Below, piece after piece: positions 1 through 5,356 of a stretch of 5,356 bases of DNA (its first letter is position 1; each line of letters starts with the position of its first letter). The stretch is from an uncultured Lachnospiraceae bacterium (lineage in GTDB: Bacteria; Bacillota; Clostridia; Lachnospirales; Lachnospiraceae), in contig CANPZR010000192.1 in assembly GCA_947589175.1 (NCBI GenBank), forward strand, positions 1 to 5,356, given 5' to 3'. Position numbers and translations under genes: made by a program. A model generated the notes under the pieces. The model saw only the letters and a program-made list of their open reading frames with translations. It searched no databases and was not told the origin of the DNA.

Positions 1-2
1 AC

Positions 3-31
3 TTGATTTCATAAAGAAATTAAGGTATAAT
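3..31 (+). promoter_or_regulatory. Sigma-A-type promoter of the toxin-antitoxin operon
   Basis: A -35 element TTGATT (3-8) is separated by exactly 17 bp from a perfect -10 element TATAAT (26-31). Transcription would start near 38, leaving a leader of only about 18 nt before the antitoxin ATG at 56. A short inverted repeat, TATAA (26-30) and TTATA (36-40), overlaps the -10 box and start site, where antitoxins of this type usually bind to repress their own operon. The repeat is AT-rich and short, so its role as operator is inference; the promoter itself is well supported. Confidence 0.75.
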
Positions 32-40
32 TTTGTTATA

Positions 41-47
41 AAGGAGG
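41..47 (+). promoter_or_regulatory. Ribosome binding site that fixes the antitoxin start
   Basis: The strong Shine-Dalgarno sequence AAGGAGG lies 8 nt before the ATG at 56. An in-frame GTG at 47-49 would also open the reading frame, but it overlaps the last base of this site and cannot be served by it. The ATG at 56 is therefore the start. Confidence 0.85.
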
Positions 48-55
48 TGCTTCAC

Positions 56-319
56 ATGCCTGTAATCAAATCAAGCGCTGAACTTAGAAACGACTATAAC
101 GGAATCTCAAACTTTTGCCACCAATACTCCGAACCCGTATTTATCACTAAAAACGGAAAGGGAGATCTGGCAGTCATGAGCATTGAAGCCTATGAACAGC
201 TGCTCGGACGGTTCGAACTCTACAATCTGTTGCAGGAAGGTCTGAATGACATTCGATATGAAAACACACGCCCTTTCTCCGAAGCAATGGCTGATATCAG
301 GGAGCGACGAAAAAGATGA
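56..319 (+). CDS. Type II antitoxin, Phd/YefM-like
   Basis: This 87-residue protein is the probable antitoxin of the two-gene module. The N-terminal half (about residues 1-50) has the layout of the Phd/YefM DNA-binding fold: a short strand with a SSAELRNDYN helix, a strand ending VFITKNGKGDLAVMS, then the helix EAYEQLL. That segment normally dimerises and binds operator DNA. The C-terminal part (about 53-87) is charged, ending in IRERRKR, as expected for the flexible tail that wraps and neutralises the toxin. The ATG at 56 is chosen over the in-frame GTG at 47 because of the AAGGAGG site at 41-47. The stop overlaps the toxin start as ATGA, so the two are translationally coupled. Repression of its own promoter is expected from the family. 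Family assignment is from motif reading; a RelB/DinJ label is less likely. Confidence 0.85.
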   Translation: MPVIKSSAELRNDYNGISNFCHQYSEPVFITKNGKGDLAVMSIEAYEQLLGRFELYNLLQEGLNDIRYENTRPFSEAMADIRERRKR

Positions 320-648
320 ACTACGAAATTCACATCACGAAAACTGCTGAAAAAGATATGGAGGCTGCTGCGGATTATATTGAATTTAATCTGCACAATC
401 CGCAGGCTGCAGACCGTCTCCTCGATGAAGCAGAAGAAAAAATTATTAACCTGTCTCAGTTCCCACAGATGTTTTCTCTTGTAGATGATCCTGTGTTGAA
501 CTCCTGGGACATTCGTATAGTGCCAGTGAATAATTACCTCATTTTCTACACTTTATCCGAGCCTCAAAAACAGGTTTATATCGTTCGGTTTCTTTATGAG
601 AAAAGAAACTGGGTTCATATTTTAAAGCAGGGTTATTCACTTGAGTAA
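316..648 (+). CDS. Type II toxin, RelE/ParE superfamily
   Basis: This 110-residue protein has the RelE/ParE superfamily pattern: an N-terminal strand (YEIHITKTAEKDM), two long helices (about residues 10-46, with YIEFNLHNPQAADRL), the LSQFP turn at 46-50, and a C-terminal sheet with DIRIVPVNNYLIFY (65-78) and VYIVRFLYEKRNW (87-99). Conserved basic and aromatic residues usual for the fold are present (R67, Y74, R91, R97, W99). RelE-type members cut mRNA on the ribosome and ParE-type members poison DNA gyrase; the sequence as read does not decide which applies. The length is full and there is no frameshift, so the toxin looks intact. It starts inside the antitoxin stop (ATGA) and has no clear Shine-Dalgarno of its own, so it depends on coupling. 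The downstream neighbour is convergent, 62 nt away. Confidence 0.87.
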   Translation: MNYEIHITKTAEKDMEAAADYIEFNLHNPQAADRLLDEAEEKIINLSQFPQMFSLVDDPVLNSWDIRIVPVNNYLIFYTLSEPQKQVYIVRFLYEKRNWVHILKQGYSLE

Positions 649-710
649 AAAAATAAGTCTTTTCAAACTTTGTGCAAACGTGTTATACTAAATATTATAA
701 ATAAAGTTCT

Positions 711-1259
711 CTACTTTTCACTTCCCCGCCACTGCTTCCGGTAAACAGACGGGCTGACCCCTTCCGCCTTCTTAAAAATCCGGCTCAAATAGTTCATTTC
801 CATCTGCAGATCCTCTGCAATCTCACCCAACGTCCGATCTGTAAAGCGGAGCTGCTGCTTCGCGTATGTAACCCGTGCCTGGAGCAGATATGTTCCAATC
901 GTAGTACCATACCGCTCCTTAAAAATACGGGACAGGTAAAATTTATTGATGAAAAATTTCTCCGCCAGCCCGTCCAGAGAAATCTTGCTACGGAAATTCC
1001 GGTCCAGATACTCCTTGATTTCCTGTATGTTCTCAGAAAACAGCGGTTCCTCCTCCCTCTCATCCTTGGCCTCCCAAGCATCTTCCATGAGAAAGATAAA
1101 AAAAACCAGACCGTTTCTGGCAGATGCATGAGGATGCAGGGCCTGGAGCGTCCCCGTCTCCTGCAGGTGAAACAGAGAGGAACGGGCAAATAAAGAGGGC
1201 GTGTAGAGAATACGGGTGGAGGATACAAGAGAGGAGTCGATGAAAAAATCTGTTTGCAT
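711..1259 (-). CDS. AraC-family regulator with internally deleted sensor domain
   Basis: This 182-residue protein ends in an AraC/XylS DNA-binding domain. The first helix-turn-helix lies at about 92-117 (ISLDGLAEKFFINKFYLSRIFKE) and the second at about 143-164 (LGEIAEDL to YLSRIFKK), followed by GVSPSVYRKQW. The first ~50 residues (FARSSLFHLQETGTLQALHPH) resemble the start of the AraC_binding cupin domain of Lachnospiraceae regulators about 280 residues long. Here that start runs straight into VFFIFLMEDAW, which resembles the end of the same domain, so roughly 100 residues of the ligand-binding core seem missing in frame near 1100-1112. The second HTH also appears one residue short between IAED and NYLSRIF. 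The start is supported by AGGAGG at 1267-1272, 7 nt from the ATG. It is either a decaying gene or a sensorless regulator. It lies downstream of the phosphonate operon on the same strand, with no evidence that it controls it. Confidence 0.8.
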   Translation of the reverse strand: MQTDFFIDSSLVSSTRILYTPSLFARSSLFHLQETGTLQALHPHASARNGLVFFIFLMEDAWEAKDEREEEPLFSENIQEIKEYLDRNFRSKISLDGLAEKFFINKFYLSRIFKERYGTTIGTYLLQARVTYAKQQLRFTDRTLGEIAEDLQMEMNYLSRIFKKAEGVSPSVYRKQWRGSEK

Positions 1260-1296
1260 CGGAAAGCCTCCTCTATAGCAAATGCTGATAATTCAA

Positions 1297-1325
1297 CTTA
1301 TAACATTTCTAAAACCTTCTATCTA
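1297..1325 (-). promoter_or_regulatory. Possible promoter of the AraC-family gene
   Basis: Read on the minus strand, an extended -10 motif TGTTATAAG (1297-1305) lies 38 nt before the AraC ATG. A TAGATA hexamer (1320-1325) sits 17 bp upstream and matches 4 of 6 positions of the -35 consensus. The 112-nt gap between aepY and the regulator (1260-1371) is AT-rich, and no convincing hairpin terminator is seen in it, so read-through from the phosphonate operon into the regulator is also possible. Confidence 0.35.
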
Positions 1326-1371
1326 TTATCATATTATTGATTACCATTTTTTATTTCTATGGTGTTTTCTA

Positions 1372-2484
1372 TCATAATATTTTCATAAAATTCTCTTTAT
1401 TCTCCCTAGCCGTTGTAGTAGGACGTCCCAGATCCGCCCGGGCTCCCAGCGCGCATTTCACCTCGATCAGACTGAGTGCCTTCCGCTTCTTCGCCAGTTC
1501 CAGTTCCCGGTCAAGCCCCGCAAAGTCCACCACCCGAACCGCATACGGATAACCGCAGGCCTCGGCCATCTTTACCAAATCCACCTGTCCCGCGACCGTC
1601 GGCATGCCGCCCACCGTCTCGTGAGCCTCATTATTAATCACCACATGAACCAGATTCTCTGGCTTATTCGCTCCAATGACCGCCATCGCTCCCATGTGCA
1701 TAAGAACCGCCCCGTCCCCGTCGATGCACCACACCTTTTTATCCGGTCTCTGGGCCGCCAAGCTGAAGGCTATGGATGAAGCGTGTCCCATGGAACCCAC
1801 TGTCAGAAAATCGTATGAATGCCCCTGTCCGTTCTGCTCCCTAATCTCAAAGAGCTCCCGACTGGCCTTCCCCGTCGTGGAAACGATTGGATTGTCCCCA
1901 GTAAATTTCACAATATGACGGACAACCTCCTCGCGGCTCATCGTATTGCTGTTCCTATAGGCCGTCTTTCCCTCATATGTCAGCGCGCCCTTCCGGATTA
2001 CAAAGGCCGCGCTTTTTCCCCTTTTCAAAAGTCCCCGGAAGTGCTCCATCGTTTCCGCCACTTCCTCATCCGTCGTCTCCGGGCCGATTATAGAAGACTG
2101 GATATCCATGTCCTCCAGCAGTTTCACCGTGACCTCTCCCTGATAGATGTGCTGTGGCTCGTCATGGACGCCCGGCTCCCCCCGCCAGCCTATGATGAAA
2201 ATGCAGGGAATCGCATAGACCTTGTCATTCAAAAGGGACGCGACAGGGTTAATGATATTCCCCTCGCCGGAATTTTGCATATACACGACCGGAACTTTTC
2301 CGGTCGCCAGATGATAGCCGGCCGCCAGCCCCACGGCGTTCCCCTCATTGGCCGCTATGATATGGTGTTTCGGATCGATTCCGTATGTATCCATCAGATA
2401 ATCGCACAGGGCTCGGAGCTGGGAATCCGGGACGCCTGCGTAAAAATCCGTGTCCAGTATTTTAGTCAGTGCTTTTACTTTCAT
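1372..2484 (-). CDS. aepY: Phosphonopyruvate decarboxylase
   Basis: This cytoplasmic thiamine-diphosphate enzyme converts 3-phosphonopyruvate to phosphonoacetaldehyde and CO2. The irreversible step pulls the unfavourable PEP mutase reaction forward. All 370 residues expected of the single-chain family are present. The N-terminal Pyr domain has FYAGVPDSQL (14-23) and the activating glutamate E47 in ANEGNAVGLAAG, followed by YMQNSGEGNIINP (68-80). The C-terminal PP domain carries the Mg-TPP motif GDG (256-258) with its NN partner at 284-285, then the HETVGGMP segment (288-295). The tail ARADLGRP is typical of this family rather than of acetolactate synthase or sulfopyruvate decarboxylase. The gene follows the PEP mutase gene by 11 nt and has AGAGG (2491-2495) 6 nt before its ATG, so the two are one transcript. 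Base composition is GC-richer than in the upstream genes. Sulfopyruvate decarboxylase is a distant alternative, made unlikely by the PEP mutase neighbour. Confidence 0.93.
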   Translation of the reverse strand: MKVKALTKILDTDFYAGVPDSQLRALCDYLMDTYGIDPKHHIIAANEGNAVGLAAGYHLATGKVPVVYMQNSGEGNIINPVASLLNDKVYAIPCIFIIGWRGEPGVHDEPQHIYQGEVTVKLLEDMDIQSSIIGPETTDEEVAETMEHFRGLLKRGKSAAFVIRKGALTYEGKTAYRNSNTMSREEVVRHIVKFTGDNPIVSTTGKASRELFEIREQNGQGHSYDFLTVGSMGHASSIAFSLAAQRPDKKVWCIDGDGAVLMHMGAMAVIGANKPENLVHVVINNEAHETVGGMPTVAGQVDLVKMAEACGYPYAVRVVDFAGLDRELELAKKRKALSLIEVKCALGARADLGRPTTTARENKENFMKIL

Positions 2485-2495
2485 AATGTACCTCT

Positions 2496-3794
2496 TTAAA
2501 TCTCATCAATGAGCGAAATAATCTCCTTTATCGGCATCAGCCTGCTGTCCACCTCTTTGGCGCGGTGATACTGGAGAATGTCCTTTGCCGTCTGCTCCAT
2601 GGCAGGGAATGCGCTCCTCGTCAGCTGGTTCGCGTAGATCACTATATTGACGCCGTGCGCGGCGAGCTCGTCCTCAGTTATAATGTTGAAAGAAGATGGC
2701 ACAACCACTATAGGAGTATGCTTATCCTTCTCGCGGAACCTGTCACAAAATTCAAGAATCTCAGCCGGATCTTTCTTCCTGCTGTGGATCATAATGCCGT
2801 CCGCGCCTGCCTCCACAAAAGCAGACGCCCTGGCAAGCGCATCATCCATTCCCTTTTCAAGAATCAGGCTTTCGATCCTCGCTATAATCATGAAATCATC
2901 CGTGAGCTGCGCCCTTTTCCCCGCGGCAATCTTCCCGCTGAACTCCTCAATCGAGGCCTGGATCTGTTCTACTTCCGTGCCAAAAAGGCTGTTTTTCTTA
3001 AGTCCCTTCTTATCCTCGATAATGACCGCGGAAACCCCCATTCTTTCAAGCGTCCGGATATTGTAGACAAAATGCTCGGTCAGCCCGCCCGTGTCACCGT
3101 CCAGTATGATCGGCTTGGTCGTGACCTCCATTATATCGTCAATCGTGCGGAGCCTTGACGACATATCCACAAGCTCGATATCCGGCTTGCCCTTGGCCGT
3201 CGAGTCACACAGGGAGCTTACCCACATCGCGTCAAACTGGTCCAGCTTCCCGTTTTCCTCAACGACCGTCGTCTTTTCAGCAATAAGACCCGTCAGACCG
3301 CTGTGCGCCTCAATTACTTTCACGATTGGACACATGTCTATGAGCTGCCTCAAACGCCTGCGGCGGTATTCCGGCATGGCAAGCTTTTCAGCAAGTTGGG
3401 AGTCCACCTTTTTGACCTTCTCATTATATGTATATCCGACTTCTATCAGTTCGCCGCCGTATTCAGAAAGAAGCTCCAGGACATTCTGGCGTATGGCCGA
3501 CATGGCACCTTCCTTCCAGTTGTCACCATGAATTACATAGTCGGGCCTGTACTTTTTAATTACGCCATCGTAGAGCATATCCTCCTGAACAACGACATCC
3601 TCGACGCCGTCAAGGCTTTTATAAAGCCCGATTCTTTCTTCAAGAGGCACCGTGGGAAACCGGTTGTAACGAATCAGCGCCTCGTCCGTCAGTGCGCCTA
3701 CTACGACTTTGCCGTACTTGTGCGCCTGCTCGATTATGTTTAAATGCCCCTCGTGGATAACATCCGTGCAAAAACATGTATAAACAGTTTTCAT
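2496..3794 (-). CDS. aepX: Nucleotidyltransferase-phosphoenolpyruvate mutase fusion
   Basis: This 432-residue two-domain protein performs the committed step of phosphonate synthesis, rearranging phosphoenolpyruvate to 3-phosphonopyruvate and so forming the C-P bond. Residues about 1-130 form a TagD/GCT-like cytidylyltransferase fold, with the nucleotide-binding HEGH motif at 14-17 and HGDNWKEG at 89-96. Residues about 150-430 are the PEP mutase barrel of the isocitrate lyase superfamily: EAHSGL (162-167), metal-site DGDTGG (232-237), the mutase hallmark EDKKGLKKNSL (260-270), R306/E308 in ARIESL, and H337/S338 in MIHSRKKDP. The EDK..K.NS hallmark separates true mutases from isocitrate lyase and phosphonopyruvate hydrolase relatives. 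GGAAGG (3802-3807), 7 nt before the ATG, supports the start. It follows the dehydrogenase gene by 46 nt. The expected C-terminal ISST-type motif of the nucleotidyltransferase half is not seen; the stretch at about 121-136 reads YTYNEKVKKVDSQLAE instead. Confidence 0.93.
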   Translation of the reverse strand: MKTVYTCFCTDVIHEGHLNIIEQAHKYGKVVVGALTDEALIRYNRFPTVPLEERIGLYKSLDGVEDVVVQEDMLYDGVIKKYRPDYVIHGDNWKEGAMSAIRQNVLELLSEYGGELIEVGYTYNEKVKKVDSQLAEKLAMPEYRRRRLRQLIDMCPIVKVIEAHSGLTGLIAEKTTVVEENGKLDQFDAMWVSSLCDSTAKGKPDIELVDMSSRLRTIDDIMEVTTKPIILDGDTGGLTEHFVYNIRTLERMGVSAVIIEDKKGLKKNSLFGTEVEQIQASIEEFSGKIAAGKRAQLTDDFMIIARIESLILEKGMDDALARASAFVEAGADGIMIHSRKKDPAEILEFCDRFREKDKHTPIVVVPSSFNIITEDELAAHGVNIVIYANQLTRSAFPAMEQTAKDILQYHRAKEVDSRLMPIKEIISLIDEI

Positions 3795-3840
3795 TTATAT
3801 GCCTTCCTTTCTGTCAATGTCCCATAAAATAAATGCCAGA

Positions 3841-5025
3841 TCAGTTAAGACTTGTCTGGGGCGTGATGATTTTATCAATAATAAATCGGGCCACAGTTTC
3901 AATTTCCGAATGATCCACACATTTCGGAAGCGCTTCCCCAAACGCCCTTATACCCCTTTCAATCAGCTCATCCGTATAAAAAAGTTTGCCGTCCCTGACG
4001 TCTTCCACTCCGTCAAGGTACATCGACTTCCTATTAGCGTTATTCATTTCTTCGAAGCTGAAAACAGAATCATCAATCCATGCATCTATTTCATCGTTTC
4101 TGTACCCGATGCGCACAGGATAGCCGCCTATATTGCCAAATGCTCCGGGCGAGAAAATCAGCCGGTCTCCTTTTGAACGCATGGCCTCTATCACCGCAGT
4201 AATTATCTGATAATTGCTGGAAGCATTCATCATATTCCTTTGGGCGTCCACGGGCATGGGAATTGCGCAGGAAGCGAATATCTTATCGTGCGGAAGCTGT
4301 TTTTCCTCGCCATTATAATAAATCTTCAGCGGGAGATCGACTCCCTCCGTGTGACCCTCTTTGCTTATGCATACATCGTGAAAATGACCTGCGGCAAACA
4401 TGATCTCAACATTCCAGAAATCATCTATGCCGAGCAAATCTGCAGCCGCAAATTTCATACGCGGAATAAGATGATTAAGATTTCCCGATCCGAAATCAGG
4501 ATATGCCTTTCCCGCGCTTTTTAGCCACGGAATCACCGCGTCTGAATAGGATGTATTTATCACGATTGCATCTGTATCAGAGCGGTCACAGGCATCCATT
4601 ATATTTTTGGTAAAGCGGATCGCCAGCGGCGTCCAGATCCCATACGCCCTTACATTCTTCCAGCTGATGCTCCCGTATTTGAGGCCGGGGTATGCGCGGC
4701 TGGAATTGACAATAAAATCGGGATTATGTTTTTTAAGGACTTCTTCTATCGCCTCAATATCATTCAGATCAACTCCTGCCTCAATAGTTATGTGCGTCTT
4801 GTTAAGATTTCGTATCAATGCGGCAATGCGAACAATATTTACATTCTGCTCCATCTTTTCAAAGTTTCTCCCGACAACAACAATATTTATAGCCGGATCA
4901 TTCAAAGACACAAGATAATCAAGTAAATATGTTCCGACACTTCCGAGCCCGATAATCATTACCGTTATTTTGCCTGAATTAACATGCTGTTCTAAGGTTT
5001 TCAGTCTTTCTTTAATAGGCTTCAT
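3841..5025 (-). CDS. Rossmann-fold dehydrogenase, LDH/MDH-like, unassigned
   Basis: I do not recognise a named family for this 394-residue protein. Its N-terminus has a dinucleotide-binding fold, with strand TVMIIGLGSVGTYL and glycine loop GLGSVG at 26-31. A second strand ending VVVGRN (49-54) has a basic residue where NADP users often do. The order of later motifs recalls lactate/malate dehydrogenase: VINTSYSDAV (155-164) where NPVD lies, GSGNLNHLIPRMKFAA (179-194) where G.G..LDS.R lies, and GHFHDV (213-218) where the catalytic-His GEHGD lies. YPVRIG (302-307) is near the usual late P.IIG motif. This comparison is by eye. Given the PEP mutase and decarboxylase downstream, a role as reductase of phosphonoacetaldehyde or phosphonopyruvate is a reasonable inference; saccharopine dehydrogenase-like or GH4-like proteins are alternatives. 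The ATG at 5025 overlaps the upstream stop (ATGA); an in-frame ATG at 5040 is rejected because it overlaps the Shine-Dalgarno. Confidence 0.7.
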   Translation of the reverse strand: MKPIKERLKTLEQHVNSGKITVMIIGLGSVGTYLLDYLVSLNDPAINIVVVGRNFEKMEQNVNIVRIAALIRNLNKTHITIEAGVDLNDIEAIEEVLKKHNPDFIVNSSRAYPGLKYGSISWKNVRAYGIWTPLAIRFTKNIMDACDRSDTDAIVINTSYSDAVIPWLKSAGKAYPDFGSGNLNHLIPRMKFAAADLLGIDDFWNVEIMFAAGHFHDVCISKEGHTEGVDLPLKIYYNGEEKQLPHDKIFASCAIPMPVDAQRNMMNASSNYQIITAVIEAMRSKGDRLIFSPGAFGNIGGYPVRIGYRNDEIDAWIDDSVFSFEEMNNANRKSMYLDGVEDVRDGKLFYTDELIERGIRAFGEALPKCVDHSEIETVARFIIDKIITPQTSLN

Positions 5026-5356
5026 TTGGCTTCCTCCCATCGATTTTTTATTTTTACATAATCCTCACGCGTGTTACAGTTTGTCCATTTTTGCAGCTTA
5101 ATAATATCAATACTTTCAGGCGAAATACCGTCCAAATATTTCTGAATAATGCTGAGGTTTGTTCCGCCCTTATCCGTTATAAAAAATTCTTCATTAGCTT
5201 TTTTCAGCATATCCATGTCATTAAATTTCCAGAGCTGACCAGAGTTCATAATCTTAGAAAACGGTTCTGTGATGTGCAGCAGCCCGTGCTGGCTGTTAAA
5301 GGCATATCTGTATCTGCCAGCCGAATCTTCGTAAAAGACAACCGATTTACTTGCTT
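5022..5356 (-). CDS. LicC/PntC-like nucleotidyltransferase, C-terminal part
   Basis: The reading frame is open from its TGA at 5022-5024 to the right edge, giving about 110 codons with no stop. An internal Met at 5249 is not a start: in-frame coding continues upstream as SKSVVFYEDSAGRYRYAF, NSQHGLLHITEPFSKI and so on. The sequence SGQLWKFND, then GGTNLSIIQKYLDG, then LQKWTNCNTREDYVKI resembles the C-terminus of LicC-type NTP transferases, which charge phosphocholine or 2-aminoethylphosphonate with CMP. The catalytic N-terminal half lies outside the window, so the activity cannot be confirmed. The stop overlaps the dehydrogenase start by 4 nt, so both are translated from one message. In this setting it would activate the phosphonate for transfer to a glycan or lipid. 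A sugar-1-phosphate nucleotidyltransferase is the main alternative. Confidence 0.62.
   Translation of the reverse strand, partial: ASKSVVFYEDSAGRYRYAFNSQHGLLHITEPFSKIMNSGQLWKFNDMDMLKKANEEFFITDKGGTNLSIIQKYLDGISPESIDIIKLQKWTNCNTREDYVKIKNRWEEAK
5033..5038 (-). promoter_or_regulatory. Ribosome binding site deciding the dehydrogenase start
   Basis: On the minus strand GGGAGG precedes the ATG at 5023-5025 by 7 nt. The other in-frame ATG (5038-5040) shares its last base with this site and has no Shine-Dalgarno of its own visible. The downstream ATG, in an ATGA overlap with the preceding stop, is therefore the start. Confidence 0.75.

Noticed and set aside
47..55. GTG at 47 as antitoxin start, adding three residues
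   Set aside because: It overlaps the AAGGAGG ribosome binding site, which is correctly spaced for the ATG at 56.
661..689. Promoter-like sequence TGTTATACT (681-689) with TTTCAA 17 bp upstream of the hexamer, on the plus strand
   Set aside because: The -35 match is poor and no plus-strand gene follows; downstream lies the antisense of the AraC-type gene. It may be chance in an AT-rich gap.
683..700. TTATA/TATAA inverted repeat between the convergent genes as a bidirectional terminator
   Set aside because: The stem is all A/T and only 5 bp long with an 8-nt loop, too weak for a terminator.
1343..1363. ACCAT/ATGGT inverted repeat after aepY as a terminator
   Set aside because: The 5-bp arms enclose an 11-nt loop and no T-tract follows in the direction of transcription.
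1819..3743. Long plus-strand open frames opposite aepX and aepY (for example 1819-2499, 2565-3158, 3303-3743)
   Set aside because: They are antisense to genes with clear catalytic motifs and show no recognisable domains; they reflect the composition of the coding strand.
3794..3817. TTGACA (3812-3817) and TATAAA (3794-3799) on the minus strand as an internal promoter for aepX
   Set aside because: The spacer is only 12 bp and the -10 would overlap the start codon.
5038..5040. ATG at 5040 as start of the dehydrogenase
   Set aside because: It overlaps GGGAGG, which is spaced for the ATG at 5025, and the extra residues (MGGSQ) simply translate the ribosome binding site.
5022..5249. A complete 75-residue gene starting at the Met codon at 5249
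   Set aside because: The frame stays open to the window edge with protein-like sequence that fits the same domain, so this is the C-terminus of a longer protein cut by the window.

Overview
The window looks like accessory DNA from a Gram-positive Clostridia chromosome, most likely Lachnospiraceae. This rests on strong AGGAGG-type ribosome binding sites, a sigma-A-like promoter and an AraC-type protein whose wording resembles Lachnospiraceae regulators. The assignment is from recall of family sequences, not a search.

Left part (1-648, plus strand): a compact type II toxin-antitoxin operon. A sigma-A-type promoter (TTGATT, 17 bp, TATAAT) sits at the very edge of the window. It is followed by a Phd/YefM-type antitoxin and a RelE/ParE-type toxin joined by an ATGA overlap.

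Middle (711-1259, minus strand): a short AraC-family regulator, convergent with the toxin gene. It keeps both helix-turn-helix halves and the first ~50 residues of the N-terminal domain. The cupin-like sensing core seems to have been removed in frame, and the second helix-turn-helix looks one residue short. It may be a decaying gene or a derived minimal regulator.

Right part (1372 to the right edge, minus strand): a phosphonate biosynthesis operon. In transcription order it holds the C-terminal part of a probable LicC/PntC-like nucleotidyltransferase (cut by the window edge), an unrecognised Rossmann-fold dehydrogenase with lactate/malate dehydrogenase-like motifs, a cytidylyltransferase-domain/phosphoenolpyruvate mutase fusion (AepX), and phosphonopyruvate decarboxylase (AepY). 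Spacing is tight: ATGA overlap, 46 nt, then 11 nt.

PEP mutase makes phosphonopyruvate and the decarboxylase pulls the reaction forward to phosphonoacetaldehyde. A dehydrogenase could then reduce phosphonoacetaldehyde (to 2-hydroxyethylphosphonate) or phosphonopyruvate (to phosphonolactate). A nucleotidyltransferase could activate the product as a CMP-phosphonate for attachment to a surface glycan or lipid. No 2-aminoethylphosphonate transaminase, phosphonate transporter or C-P lyase gene is visible, so the set reads as biosynthesis of a phosphonate headgroup of unknown identity. The Rossmann protein is the most interesting unknown.
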